NCBI GenBank assembly: GCA_964564865.1
Contig: CAZMDA010000005.1
Location: 1 to 64,000, forward strand
Length of the DNA stretch: 64,000 bases
Direction of reading: 5' to 3'
Origin: RBG-16-66-20 sp964564865
GTDB lineage: Bacteria; Pseudomonadota; Gammaproteobacteria; Burkholderiales; SG8-39
The notes below the pieces were generated by a model that worked only from the letters and a program-made list of their open reading frames with translations, did not search any database and was not told the DNA's origin. The stretch's first letter is position 1. Each line of letters starts with the position of its first letter. The position numbers and the translations under genes are program-made. This document shows, piece by piece, positions 43,118-51,621 of this stretch.

Positions 43118-44088
43118 CCGCGCACCTCCGGACCGTGCAGCGCCAGCGCCTGCAGGCAGGCCGCGCGGTGCGGGGCGCCGCGCTCGGGCGCGATCGCCAC
43201 GCCCGGCAGCCGCAGGCCGTAGCGCAGGCCGTCGCGCTCCGCGGCGATCACCCAGCCGGCCAGGCGCGACAGGCGCTCCTCGGTTCCGGCGCCGGGGGGC
43301 AGCTGCGACCAGTCGAGCATGAGCTCGGCGGCGGCCTCCCCGGAGAACTGCTTGGTCAGCATGTCGCCGCTGCGCGCGGCCGCCTTCCAGGCGACATGGC
43401 GTGGCGAATCCGAGAGCTGGTAGCTGCGCAGGCCGGCGTAGTCGTCATTGCCGGTAGCCTGCGCGCGCGCGACGCCGGCGCGTGGATCCGGACTGTGCGG
43501 CGGCAGCGGGCTGCGCACCGGCCGCGGGTAGACCAGGCAGCGCGCATCCGGCTCGACATAGCTCCAGGCGCGGAACAGTCCGAGCGGGAAGCGGGTCTCC
43601 AGCATGAGCCGTCCCCAGGGCAGCCAGCCGCGCCTTGTCGCGGGCACCGGCAGTACCGCCTCCGCCGTCTCGTGCGCGCCCAACTCGGCCACCTGCTGCG
43701 AGCCCGAGGCCACATGGCGCACCAGGATCTGCGGCCGGTCGAAGGGCGCCTGGCTGGCGAGCACCAGGCGCAAGGGCGCCTGCTCGCCGGCGAACACCGG
43801 CTCGACGCGGCCGGCGCTCACCGAGAGCTGGGCCAGGTTGCGCGCGGTGTGCACCATCCCGGCGACGCCGAGGCCGCCCAGCAGGAAGGTGAGCGCGAAG
43901 CCGAGCGACATGGCGTAGTTGATCGACCCGACGAGCAGGATGCCGAGCGTCCCGGCGAACAGCCAGCCCAGGCGCGTCGGCACGATGTAGACGCGCCGGT
44001 GACCAAGCACCACGGCGCCGCGCTCCGGCGGCGAATAGCCGTAGAACCACCTGCGCAATGCGCCGCCCTCAGGCGATCGGCCCGTCAT
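43114..44088 (-). CDS. DUF58 domain protein
   Basis: A 324-residue protein with two N-terminal helices (about residues 38-75) and a DUF58 region: the segment DYAGLRSYQLSDSPRHVAWKA is the family hallmark, and a VWA-like domain follows (AAELMLDWSQLP). In most genomes it works with a MoxR AAA+ ATPase and a TgpA-type transglutaminase; only the latter is here. It overlaps the SLT gene by 20 bases at its start and the TgpA-like gene by 4 bases at its end. Confidence 0.88.
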   Translation of the reverse strand: MTGRSPEGGALRRWFYGYSPPERGAVVLGHRRVYIVPTRLGWLFAGTLGILLVGSINYAMSLGFALTFLLGGLGVAGMVHTARNLAQLSVSAGRVEPVFAGEQAPLRLVLASQAPFDRPQILVRHVASGSQQVAELGAHETAEAVLPVPATRRGWLPWGRLMLETRFPLGLFRAWSYVEPDARCLVYPRPVRSPLPPHSPDPRAGVARAQATGNDDYAGLRSYQLSDSPRHVAWKAAARSGDMLTKQFSGEAAAELMLDWSQLPPGAGTEERLSRLAGWVIAAERDGLRYGLRLPGVAIAPERGAPHRAACLQALALHGPEVRG

Positions 44089-44668
44089 AGCGCCACTTGC
44101 CTTGCCAGTGCGCGTGCACCAGGTTCGGGTATTCCGGGCGGCCGAGGCTGCCGTTGTAGCGACCGAGGGCTCGGAAGTAGTCGCCCTTCTCGATGTCGAG
44201 GTAGTGGCGCAGGATGACGCAGCCGTAACGCAGGTTGATCCTCAGGTGGAACAGGTTGTGATGCGGCTCGCCGATCAGCTTCACCCAGAACGGCATGACT
44301 TGCATGTAGCCGCGGGCGCCGGCGCTGGATACCGCGTACTTGCGGAAGCCGGATTCGACCTCGATCAGGCCCAGCACCAGCTGCGGCGGCAAGCGGTTGC
44401 GGATCGCCTCGTAGTGGGTCGTGACCAGGAATTCGTGGCGCACCTTGCGGTCGGGCATGCGTGCGCGCAGGCGGCGTTGCATTTCGCTCAGCCAGCGGTG
44501 GCCATCGCCGGGGTCGCCGAAGTTCAGGTGCGGTACCCCGCGGTCGGAAATGGAAGCCTGCATGGAGGTGCGCACGCTCGCCGCCAGCTCCTCGTAGACC
44601 TGGTTGCCCGCGAATGCCGGCCGCACTGCCAGTGCAAGCGGCAGGGCGAGGAAGTCCCGGCGCCTCAC
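44069..44668 (-). CDS. Lytic transglycosylase SLT domain protein
   Basis: A 199-residue soluble lytic transglycosylase-like protein. The start is GTG 44668 (VRRRDFLALPLALAV), overlapping the proS stop by 4 bases. Its signal begins with RRRDFLAL, a twin-arginine-like motif, so Tat export is possible. The catalytic Glu lies in LGLIEVESGFRKYAVSSAGA followed by RGYMQVMPFWVKLIG, the standard SLT motif set. It cleaves peptidoglycan glycan strands with 1,6-anhydro products. Position between proS and DUF58 makes it part of the same minus-strand transcript. Confidence 0.9.
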   Translation of the reverse strand: MRRRDFLALPLALAVRPAFAGNQVYEELAASVRTSMQASISDRGVPHLNFGDPGDGHRWLSEMQRRLRARMPDRKVRHEFLVTTHYEAIRNRLPPQLVLGLIEVESGFRKYAVSSAGARGYMQVMPFWVKLIGEPHHNLFHLRINLRYGCVILRHYLDIEKGDYFRALGRYNGSLGRPEYPNLVHAHWQGKWRYDGPIA

Positions 44669-46374
44669 GCGCCCAGTCTCTCCCGCAGGAAGGCGATGGC
44701 CTCTCCGGCCGGGACGCTGCGTGCGTCGGCGTCGCGCCGGCCCTTGTACTCCAGGGTGCCGGCGGCCATGCCACGTTCCGAGATCACGATCCGGTGCGGC
44801 ACGCCGATCAGCTCCATGTCGGCGAACAGCACGCCGGCGCGCTCGTCGCGGTCCTCCAGCAGGACGTCGATGCCCGCGGCGGCGAGTTCGGCGTAGAGCC
44901 GGTCCGCGGCCTCGCGCACCGCCGCGCTCTTGCGGTAGCCGATGGGCACCAGCGCGACCTCGAACGGCGCCATGGCGCGCGGGAAGGCGATCCCGCGCTC
45001 GTCGTGGTTCTGCTCGATCGCGGCGGCGACGATGCGCGTCACGCCGATGCCGTAGCAGCCCATCTCCATCGGCTGCGCCGCGCCCTTCTCGTCGAGGTAG
45101 GTCGCCTTGAGCGCCTCCGAGTACTTGGTGCGCAGCTGGAAGATGTGCCCGACCTCGATGCCGCGCTGGATGCGCAGCGTCCCCTTGCCGTCCGGGCTGG
45201 CGTCGCCCTCGAGGACGTTGCGGATGTCGGCTACCACGGCGGGCTCGGCCAGGTCGCGGCCCCAGTTGACGCCGGTGAGGTGGAAGCCGGCCTCGTTGGC
45301 GCCGCAGACGAAGTCGCCCATGGCCGTGACCGTGCGGTCGGCGATCACCAGGGCGTCCTTCACCCCGACCGGTCCGATGTAGCCCGGCGGGCAGCCGGTG
45401 TGGTGCGCGATCTCGGCCTCGCTGGCGAAGCGGAACGGGGCCAGGCCGGCGACCTTGCCGGCCTTCACCTCGTTCAGGCTGTGGTCCCCGCGCAGCAGCA
45501 GCATGGCAAAGCGCTCCCCGCTCATGACGGCGATCGCTTTGACCGTGCGCTGGAGCGGAAGTTTGAGCAGCGCGGCGACGTCCTCGCAGGTGGTCCTGCC
45601 CGGGGTGGCGGCCTTCACCATCGGCATCGCGGGAGCAGGGCGCGGGGCGGGCGGTGCGACAGCCTCGGCCAGCTCGATGTTGGCGGCGTAGTCGGATTCC
45701 GGGCACCAGGCAATGGCGTCCTCGCCGGAGTCGGCAAGGACATGGAACTCGTGCGAGCCGGTGCCGCCGATCGCCCCGGGGTCGGCGGCGACGGCGCGGA
45801 ACTTCAGGCCCAGGCGCTCGAAGATGCGGCAGTAGGTGTCGTGCATGACGCCGTACTCGCGCACCAGGTCGTCATAGCCGGCGTGGAACGAGTAGCCGTC
45901 CTTCATGACGAACTCGCGCGCCCGCATGACGCCGAAGCGGGGCCGGATCTCGTCCCGGAACTTGGTGTGCATCTGGTAGAAGTGGGCCGGCAGCTGGCGG
46001 TAGCTGCGGATCTCGCGCCGCGCGATGTCGGTGATCACCTCCTCGTGCGTCGGGCCGAACAGGAAGTCGCGCTGGTGGCGGTCCTTGATCTTGAGCATCT
46101 GCGGGCCGAAGGCATCCCAGCGGCCGCTTTCCACCCAGAGTTCCGAGGGAATGACGCAGGGCATCTGCAGCTCCAGCGCGCCGGCCCGGTTCATCTCCTC
46201 GCGCACCACCGCCTCGACCTTGCGCACCACGCGCAGGCCCAGGGGCATCCAGGTGTACAGCCCGGAGCCGAGGCGCCGGATCAGCCCGGCGCGCAGCATC
46301 AGCTTGTGGCTGGCGAGCTCGGCCTCGGCGGGGGCCTCCTTGATGGTGCTGAGAAAGTATCGTGAGGAACGCAT
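44665..46374 (-). CDS. proS: Prolyl-tRNA synthetase
   Basis: A 569-residue bacterial-type ProRS with the YbaK-like editing (INS) domain between motifs 2 and 3 (about residues 225-390, GDHSLNEVKAGKVAGLAPF region). Motif 1: MLRAGLIRRLGSGLYTWMPLG; motif 2: FGPTHEEVITD and YQMHTKFRDEIRPRFGVMR; motif 3: YGIGVTRIVAAAIEQNHD. Start ATG 46374. It is divergent from rppH with a 96-base gap that holds a possible minus-strand -10 TAGAAT (46432-46437). Confidence 0.95.
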   Translation of the reverse strand: MRSSRYFLSTIKEAPAEAELASHKLMLRAGLIRRLGSGLYTWMPLGLRVVRKVEAVVREEMNRAGALELQMPCVIPSELWVESGRWDAFGPQMLKIKDRHQRDFLFGPTHEEVITDIARREIRSYRQLPAHFYQMHTKFRDEIRPRFGVMRAREFVMKDGYSFHAGYDDLVREYGVMHDTYCRIFERLGLKFRAVAADPGAIGGTGSHEFHVLADSGEDAIAWCPESDYAANIELAEAVAPPAPRPAPAMPMVKAATPGRTTCEDVAALLKLPLQRTVKAIAVMSGERFAMLLLRGDHSLNEVKAGKVAGLAPFRFASEAEIAHHTGCPPGYIGPVGVKDALVIADRTVTAMGDFVCGANEAGFHLTGVNWGRDLAEPAVVADIRNVLEGDASPDGKGTLRIQRGIEVGHIFQLRTKYSEALKATYLDEKGAAQPMEMGCYGIGVTRIVAAAIEQNHDERGIAFPRAMAPFEVALVPIGYRKSAAVREAADRLYAELAAAGIDVLLEDRDERAGVLFADMELIGVPHRIVISERGMAAGTLEYKGRRDADARSVPAGEAIAFLRERLGA

Positions 46375-46470
46375 GTCCGGGAGTCCGCGCGACGTTGTCT
46401 TTGGCGGATGGCTGTGGAAAAATGCGAGAGGATTCTAGCCTAGGTGGTGGTGCCATGGTTGGGTACACCA

Positions 46471-46983
46471 ATGCTTGACAGGGACGGCTACCGACCGAAT
46501 GTGGGCGTCATACTCGCCAACCCGCGCAACGACGTGTTCTGGGGCAAGCGGGTCAACCAGCACGCCTGGCAGTTCCCGCAGGGCGGCATCAAGGCGGGCG
46601 AGTCTCCCGAGCAGGCCATGTACCGCGAGCTCGAGGAGGAGACCGGGCTGCGGGCGGACCACGTGCGGATCCTCGGCCGCACCCGCCAGTGGCTGCGGTA
46701 CGAGGTGCCCGAGCGCTGGATGCGGCGCGACTGGCGCGGCGCCTACCGGGGCCAGAAGCAGATCTGGTACCTGCTGCGCCTGACCGGCCGCGACAGCGAC
46801 GTCAAGCTGCGCGCCAGCGGCCATCCGGAGTTTGACGCCTGGCGGTGGCAGGATTACTGGATTCCGCTCGAGACCGTGATCGAGTTCAAGCGCGAGGTCT
46901 ACCGCCAGGCGCTCACCGAACTGCATCGCTACCTGAACGCAGACCGCCGCCCGCCGGCGCTGCGCGCGGGTTCCGCGGGATAG
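46471..46983 (+). CDS. rppH: RNA pyrophosphohydrolase RppH
   Basis: Nudix enzyme that converts 5'-triphosphate RNA to monophosphate, triggering RNase E decay. The 170-residue protein starts at ATG 46471 (MLDRDGYRPNVGVILAN); an upstream ATG would add 9 residues. The Nudix box is GGIKAGESPEQAMYRELEEE plus TGL. The flanking NDVFWGKRVNQHAWQFPQ and IWYLLRLTGRD are typical. Its location opposite proS is common in betaproteobacteria. Confidence 0.93.
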   Translation: MLDRDGYRPNVGVILANPRNDVFWGKRVNQHAWQFPQGGIKAGESPEQAMYRELEEETGLRADHVRILGRTRQWLRYEVPERWMRRDWRGAYRGQKQIWYLLRLTGRDSDVKLRASGHPEFDAWRWQDYWIPLETVIEFKREVYRQALTELHRYLNADRRPPALRAGSAG

Positions 46984-47027
46984 AATCCCGGTCGGGGATC
47001 CGGCGTCGGGCGGCGGGGCCCTACGCC

Positions 47028-47064
47028 ATAGGCGACCCCTATCGCGTCCATTGCAACAATCGAT
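47028..47064 (+). promoter_or_regulatory. Candidate OxyR binding site upstream of rubrerythrin
   Basis: ATAG (47028-47031)-N7-CTAT (47039-47042)-N7-ATTG (47050-47053)-N7-CGAT (47061-47064): four elements at the exact spacing of the OxyR consensus ATAG-N7-CTAT-N7-ATAG-N7-CTAT, with 14 of 16 conserved bases. It ends 69 bases before the rubrerythrin ATG, a position from which an activator could reach a promoter. Binding is inference. Confidence 0.5.
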
Positions 47065-47133
47065 TTGCCGCGGCGCGCGGCGCGCCTTAGCGTTCCGTTC
47101 CAAGCCATTTCTCAGCATAACCAGGAGGCAGAC

Positions 47134-47553
47134 ATGCAACTCAAGGGAACCAAGACCCACGACAACCTGAAGGCCGCGTTCGCCGGCGAATCGCAGGCCA
47201 ACCGCCGCTATCTCTACTTCGCCGCCAAGGCGGACGTGGAAGGCCAGAACGACGTCGCCGCGCTGTTCCGCTCCACCGCCGAAGGCGAGACCGGCCATGC
47301 CCACGGCCACCTGGAGTACCTCGAGCAGGTCGGCGACCCCGCGACCGACAAGCCGATCGGGCGCACGCGCCTGAACCTGGCGGCGGCGGTGGCCGGCGAA
47401 ACCCACGAGTACACCGACATGTACCCCGGGATGGCCAAGGCCGCCCGCACCGAGGGCTTCACCGAGATCGCGGACTGGTTCGAGACCCTGGCCAAGGCGG
47501 AGCGCTCGCACGCCAACCGCTTCCAGAAGGCCCTCGACGCGCTGCAGGATTGA
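47134..47553 (+). CDS. Rubrerythrin-family diiron protein
   Basis: A 139-residue ferritin-like protein, probably a peroxide-reducing rubrerythrin. The four-helix bundle has the paired E-x-x-H metal sites: AAFAGESQANRRYLYF, TAEGETGHAHGHLEYLEQ, AAVAGETHEYTDMYPGMA, and AKAERSHANRF. The C-terminal rubredoxin domain found in classic rubrerythrin is missing, so electrons must come from a separate partner. The ribosome site AGGAGG precedes the ATG. DUF3501 follows after 8 bases. Confidence 0.92.
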   Translation: MQLKGTKTHDNLKAAFAGESQANRRYLYFAAKADVEGQNDVAALFRSTAEGETGHAHGHLEYLEQVGDPATDKPIGRTRLNLAAAVAGETHEYTDMYPGMAKAARTEGFTEIADWFETLAKAERSHANRFQKALDALQD

Positions 47554-47561
47554 CCCGGCGC

Positions 47562-48143
47562 ATGCCGCAGATCGCGCGCGAGAGCCTGCTCTCGCTCGAG
47601 TCCTACGCCCGGGAGCGGAACGCGTTCCGCTCCCGGGTGATCGCGCACAAGCGCGACCGCAGCGTGCAGCTGGGCGGGCACGTGATGCTGGTGTTCGAGG
47701 ACGAGCTCACCATCCGCTACCAGGTCCAGGAGATGCTGCGCATCGAGCGCATCTTCGAGGACGAGGGCATCCAGGGCGAGCTGGACGCCTACAACCCGCT
47801 GATCCCGGACGGCGGCAACTGGAAGGCGACGATGCTCATCGAGTACGAGGATCCGGAGGAGCGCAAGCTGCGCCTGGCGGAGCTCGGTGGCATCGAGGAC
47901 CGCGTCTGGGTGCAGGTCGGCGGCGGCGCGAAGGTGGCGGCGATCGCCGACGAGGACCTCGACCGCGAGGAAGGCGACAAGACCTCCGCGGTGCACTTCC
48001 TGCGCTTCGAGGTTCCCGAGGCGGACCGTCGCGCGCTCAAGGCGGGCGCCGCCCTCACGATCGGCGTCGACCATCCGAAGTACAGCGCCAGCGTCGTCGT
48101 GCCGCCCGCGGTGCGCGCGTCCCTGGCGGCGGACCTCGCCTGA
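47562..48143 (+). CDS. DUF3501 family protein
   Basis: A 193-residue protein of the DUF3501 family, often encoded beside rubrerythrin. Family-like stretches: VFEDELTIRYQVQEMLRIER, LDAYNPLIPDGGNWKATMLI, and IGVDHPKYSASVVVP. The upstream TTG at 47550 is possible, but ATG 47562 (MPQIAR) is more usual. It has no catalytic motif I can name. The partner Fe-S oxidoreductase gene that accompanies this pair elsewhere is not seen here. A CNP1-like gene follows after 4 bases. Confidence 0.82.
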   Translation: MPQIARESLLSLESYARERNAFRSRVIAHKRDRSVQLGGHVMLVFEDELTIRYQVQEMLRIERIFEDEGIQGELDAYNPLIPDGGNWKATMLIEYEDPEERKLRLAELGGIEDRVWVQVGGGAKVAAIADEDLDREEGDKTSAVHFLRFEVPEADRRALKAGAALTIGVDHPKYSASVVVPPAVRASLAADLA

Positions 48144-48147
48144 GGCG

Positions 48148-48672
48148 GTGAAGCGGGGAATCGCCCGTTTCGCGGCCGCGGCCCTCGCGCTGGCGGCCTG
48201 CCCGGCGCTGCACGCGCAATCCTCGCCGTTCAAGTCCGACTGGGAGATGGAGCAGGAGAAGCGCTTCATCCGCGAAGGCGAGGTCAAGCTGCCGCCGCGC
48301 TACCGGGAGGAGGACCTGCTCGAGTTCGAGGTCGCCCGCACGGTCAGCTTCCGGTTCTTCATCGACAAGGCCTCGCTCGGCGTCGGCGCGGACGGGGTGG
48401 TGCGCTACACGCTGGTGGCGCGCAGCCCGCAGGGCGTCGAGAACGTGACCCACGAGGGCATCCACTGCACCAGCGGGCGCACCAAGGCCTATGCCGTGGG
48501 CCAAGCCGGCGGCCAGTGGCGCGCGGTGAACCAGGATTGGACCGACGTGCAGAAGCTCTGGACGCGCGTGCTGCGGACGGACTACTTCTGCCCGCTGCAC
48601 CGCGCCATCTACGACGCCGCCGAGGGCGTGGACGCGCTGCAGCGGGGCGGCCATCGCGACCGCGCCAACTAG
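48148..48672 (+). CDS. CNP1-like family exported protein
   Basis: A 174-residue protein with a signal peptide (FAAAALALAACPALHAQ) followed by a CNP1-like domain. Features: KSDWEMEQEKRFIREGEVKL, FFIDKASLGVGADGVVRYTL, and a late Cys in RTDYFCPLHRAIYDA. The fold and function of this neisserial/betaproteobacterial family are not known. The start GTG 48148 follows the DUF3501 stop. It converges on proB across a 9-base gap. Confidence 0.82.
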   Translation: MKRGIARFAAAALALAACPALHAQSSPFKSDWEMEQEKRFIREGEVKLPPRYREEDLLEFEVARTVSFRFFIDKASLGVGADGVVRYTLVARSPQGVENVTHEGIHCTSGRTKAYAVGQAGGQWRAVNQDWTDVQKLWTRVLRTDYFCPLHRAIYDAAEGVDALQRGGHRDRAN

Positions 48673-48681
48673 CCGCGCCGG

Positions 48682-49800
48682 CTAGAGCAGGACCAGGTTG
48701 TCCCGGTGGATGAGCTCGGGCTCGTCCACGTATCCCAGGATGGCCTCGATCTCGCCCGACGGGCGTCCCATGATCCGGCGCGTCTCGGCCGCCGAGTAGT
48801 TGGCCAGCCCGCGGGCGACCTCGCGGCCGGCCGGATCCACGCAGGCGACCACCGCGCCGCGCTCGAACTCGCCCGTCACTTCGCGCACCCCGATCGGCAG
48901 CAGGCTCTTGCCGCCGCTCAGCAGCGCCTTCACCGCGCCCGCGTCCAGCGTGACTCGGCCGCCCAGGTTGAGGTGGTCGGCGAGCCACTGCTTACGCGCC
49001 GCGAGCGGCATGGTCCCGGCGCGCAGCACCGTTCCCAGCGCCTCGCCGCGCGCCAGCCGCAGGAGCACGTCGGGCTCGCGGCCGGAGGCGATGACGGTGT
49101 GCGCGCCGCTGCGCGCCGCGCGCTTGGCGGCCAGCACCTTGGTGATCATGCCGCCCTTGCCCAGGTCCGAGCCGGCGCCCCCGGCCATGGCCTCCAGGCG
49201 CGGCTCGCCGGCCCGCGCCTCGCCGATCAGCTGCGCAGAAGGGTTCCGGCGCGGGTCGGCATCGTACAGGCCGGCCTGGTCGGTGAGGATCACCAGCGCG
49301 TCGGCTTCCACCAGGTTGGTCACCAGCGCGCCCAGGGTGTCGTTGTCGCCGAAGCGGATCTCGTCGGTGACCACGGTGTCGTTCTCGTTGATCACCGGGA
49401 TCACGCCCAGCTCGAGCAGGGTGCGCAGGGTCGAGCGCGCGTTCAGGTAGCGTTCGCGGTCCGCCATGTCGGCATGGGTCAGCAGCACCTGCGCGGTGGC
49501 GAGGCCGTGCTCGCGGAACGAGGATTCGTAGGCCTGCACCAGGCCCATCTGGCCCACCGCGGCGGCCGCCTGCAACTCGTGCATCGCGCTGGGCCGCCTG
49601 GCCCAGCCCAGGCGCAGCATGCCTTCGGCGATGGCGCCGCTGGAAACCAGCACGCAGCGCTTGCCGATCCCGCGCAGCTGCGCGATCTGCGCCGCCCAGC
49701 GCGCGATCGCCGCGGTGTCCAGGCCGCGGCCCTCGTTGGTCACCAGGGTGGAGCCCACCTTGACCACCAGCGTTCCGGCATCGGCGATGACGCGGCTCAC
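48682..49800 (-). CDS. proB: Glutamate 5-kinase
   Basis: First enzyme of proline synthesis: phosphorylates glutamate with ATP. A 372-residue two-domain protein: an amino-acid-kinase domain (LVVKVGSTLVTNEGRG, SSGAIAEGMLRLGWARRP, NENDTVVTDEIRFGDNDTL, GTGGM-equivalent SDLGKGGMITKVLAAK) and a C-terminal PUA domain (SLLPIGVREVTGEFERGAVV). The start GTG 49800 overlaps the obgE stop. It is the last gene of the rplU-rpmA-obgE-proB run. Confidence 0.94.
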   Translation of the reverse strand: MSRVIADAGTLVVKVGSTLVTNEGRGLDTAAIARWAAQIAQLRGIGKRCVLVSSGAIAEGMLRLGWARRPSAMHELQAAAAVGQMGLVQAYESSFREHGLATAQVLLTHADMADRERYLNARSTLRTLLELGVIPVINENDTVVTDEIRFGDNDTLGALVTNLVEADALVILTDQAGLYDADPRRNPSAQLIGEARAGEPRLEAMAGGAGSDLGKGGMITKVLAAKRAARSGAHTVIASGREPDVLLRLARGEALGTVLRAGTMPLAARKQWLADHLNLGGRVTLDAGAVKALLSGGKSLLPIGVREVTGEFERGAVVACVDPAGREVARGLANYSAAETRRIMGRPSGEIEAILGYVDEPELIHRDNLVLL

Positions 49801-50819
49801 CGCGACGCCCTTTCCGCCTTGCCCGACAGGAACCGGTGTACTGCGGTGCTCAGCTCGCGGCAACCCTCGCCGTTGATCGCAGAGATCATGAACCAGGGTT
49901 TCTTCCAGCGCAGTGCGCGCAGCATGCGCTGCACGCGCGCCCCGGCGTCCGGTGCAAGGTCGGCCTTGTTGAACACCAGCCAGCGCGGCTTGCGGGCGAG
50001 GCCGGCGTCGTACTTCTTCAGCTCGGCGGCGAGTGCGCGGATGCCCCTCACCGGGTCGGCGCCTTCTTCCGGCGGCGCAAGGTCCACCAGATGCAGCAGC
50101 AGGCGGGTGCGCGACAGGTGGCGCAGGAACTGGTGGCCGAGGCCCGCGCCCTCGGCGGCGCCTTCGATCAGGCCCGGGATGTCGGCGATGACGAAGGAAG
50201 CATCGTGCGCAATGCGCACCACGCCGAGCGACGGATTGAGGGTGGTGAACGGATAGTCGGCCACCTTGGGCCGGGCGGCGGAAACGGCGCGGATGAAGGT
50301 GGACTTGCCGGCGTTGGGCAGGCCGAGCAGGCCGACGTCGGCCAGTACGCGCAGTTCCAGCTTCAGGGTGCGCGACTCGCCGGGCTCGCCACGGGTGAAC
50401 TGGCGCGGGGCGCGGTTGATGCTCGACTTGAAATGCAGGTTGCCGAGACCGCCCTTGCCGCCGCGCGCAAGCAAGGCGCGCTGGCCGTCCTCGGTCAGGT
50501 CGGCGACGATGTCGCCGGTCCCTGCGTCCCTGAAGATGGTGCCCACCGGCACGCGCAGCACCAGGTCCTCGCCGCCGTGGCCGTACTTGTCCGCGCCGCG
50601 GCCGACGTCGCCGGCCTGGGCGCGATGGATCCGGGCGTAGCGGTAGTCGATGAGCGTGTTGAGGTTGCGGTCGGCCAGCGCCCAGATGCTGCCGCCGCGG
50701 CCCCCGTCGCCTCCCGAGGGGCCGCCGCGCGGCACGAACTTCTCGCGCCGGAACGCGGCGCTGCCGTCCCCGCCCTTGCCGGCGTGGACTTCGATGCGCG
50801 CTTCGTCGATGAATTTCAT
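49797..50819 (-). CDS. obgE: Obg family GTPase
   Basis: Ribosome-assembly and stress-linked GTPase of 340 residues. The glycine-rich Obg fold covers about residues 1-158 (GGDGSAAFRREKFVPRGGPS), then the G domain: G1 GLPNAGKST, switch region with TTLNPSLGVV, G3 DIPGLIEGA, G4 FNKAD. The long C-terminal OCT domain seen in some Obg proteins is reduced. The start ATG 50819 is about 30 bases downstream of an intrinsic terminator that separates it from rpmA. Confidence 0.95.
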   Translation of the reverse strand: MKFIDEARIEVHAGKGGDGSAAFRREKFVPRGGPSGGDGGRGGSIWALADRNLNTLIDYRYARIHRAQAGDVGRGADKYGHGGEDLVLRVPVGTIFRDAGTGDIVADLTEDGQRALLARGGKGGLGNLHFKSSINRAPRQFTRGEPGESRTLKLELRVLADVGLLGLPNAGKSTFIRAVSAARPKVADYPFTTLNPSLGVVRIAHDASFVIADIPGLIEGAAEGAGLGHQFLRHLSRTRLLLHLVDLAPPEEGADPVRGIRALAAELKKYDAGLARKPRWLVFNKADLAPDAGARVQRMLRALRWKKPWFMISAINGEGCRELSTAVHRFLSGKAERASR

Positions 50820-50850
50820 GGCGGCCCGCGTTTCTCCTGGACAAACAAAA

Positions 50851-50876
50851 AAGCCCTGCCGGCTCCGGCAGGGCTT
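50851..50876 (-). terminator. Intrinsic terminator between rpmA and obgE
   Basis: A 12-bp perfect inverted repeat AAGCCCTGCCGG-CT-CCGGCAGGGCTT. On the minus strand it is followed by a run of T (50850-50846 region reads TTTTTTGTTTG). It should attenuate transcription coming from rplU-rpmA, so obgE-proB are expressed at lower level or from another promoter. Confidence 0.88.
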
Positions 50877-50899
50877 TCGCGCGGGAGCCGGAGGCCTGG

Positions 50900-51157
50900 C
50901 TAGGCCGGGACCACGCTCACCGTCTTGCGCTCGGTGGTGCCGCGCTCGGTGTACTCCACCTTGCCGGCGACGCGCGCGAACAGGGTGTGGTCGCGGCCGA
51001 TGCCGACGTTGTCGCCCGGGCGCACCACGGTGCCGCGCTGGCGGACGAGGATCGAGCCCGCGGTCACGCTCTGCCCGCCGTAGACCTTCACGCCGAGGCG
51101 CTTGGCCTGGGAGTCGCGGCCGTTGCGGGAGCTGCCGCCTGCTTTCTTGTGTGCCAT
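50900..51157 (-). CDS. rpmA: 50S ribosomal protein L27
   Basis: An 85-residue large-subunit protein whose N-terminal tail reaches the peptidyl-transferase centre. MAHKKAGGSSRNGRDSQAKR is diagnostic, followed by LGVKVYGGQSVTAGSILVRQ. It lies 19 bases after rplU and before a terminator. Confidence 0.96.
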   Translation of the reverse strand: MAHKKAGGSSRNGRDSQAKRLGVKVYGGQSVTAGSILVRQRGTVVRPGDNVGIGRDHTLFARVAGKVEYTERGTTERKTVSVVPA

Positions 51158-51176
51158 GGTCCGGTTCTCCTGTGGG

Positions 51177-51491
51177 TCAGGCGCCGACGAAGCCGTCGAT
51201 GCGCACTTCGGTGTAGTTCTGGCGGTGGCCCTGGTTCTTGATGTAGTGCTTGCGGCGGCGCATCTTGAAGATGCGCACCTTGTCGCCGCGGCCGTGGCCG
51301 ACGACGGTCGCCTTCACCGCGGCGCCGGCGACGTAGGGCGCGCCGACCTTCGCCGCCTCGCCTTCCCCGAGCATCAGCACCTTGTCGAAGGTGAGGGTGG
51401 CGCCGACTTCCGCCTCGAGGGACTCGATGCGGAGCTGCTCGCCCGATTTCACGCGGTACTGCTTGCCGCCGGTCTGGATCACTGCGTACAT
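51177..51491 (-). CDS. rplU: 50S ribosomal protein L21
   Basis: A 104-residue large-subunit protein that binds 23S rRNA. MYAVIQTGGKQYRVKSGEQL at the start and the KMRRRKHYIKNQGHRQNYTE signature identify it. It is the first gene of the minus-strand set and has a near-consensus promoter 66-95 bases upstream of its start. Confidence 0.96.
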   Translation of the reverse strand: MYAVIQTGGKQYRVKSGEQLRIESLEAEVGATLTFDKVLMLGEGEAAKVGAPYVAGAAVKATVVGHGRGDKVRIFKMRRRKHYIKNQGHRQNYTEVRIDGFVGA

Positions 51492-51556
51492 GGCTTGCTT
51501 TCCTGGCTGGGTTCTGACGGGTTTGGTGCAGTCGATTGCTGGAGCAAAGACTTGGA

Positions 51557-51586
51557 ATTATAAGGGATTTCGCCAGTCTTCGTCAA
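51557..51586 (-). promoter_or_regulatory. Sigma-70 promoter for rplU-rpmA
   Basis: On the minus strand TTGACG (-35, 51586-51581) and TATAAT (-10, 51562-51557) are separated by 18 bases. The -10 matches the consensus exactly, fitting high expression of ribosomal protein genes. The region also lies upstream of the divergent ispB start (36 bases). Confidence 0.85.
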
Positions 51587-51621
51587 AGCCCCCCGTCACC
51601 CCCTATGGTAACTTTGCGCCC

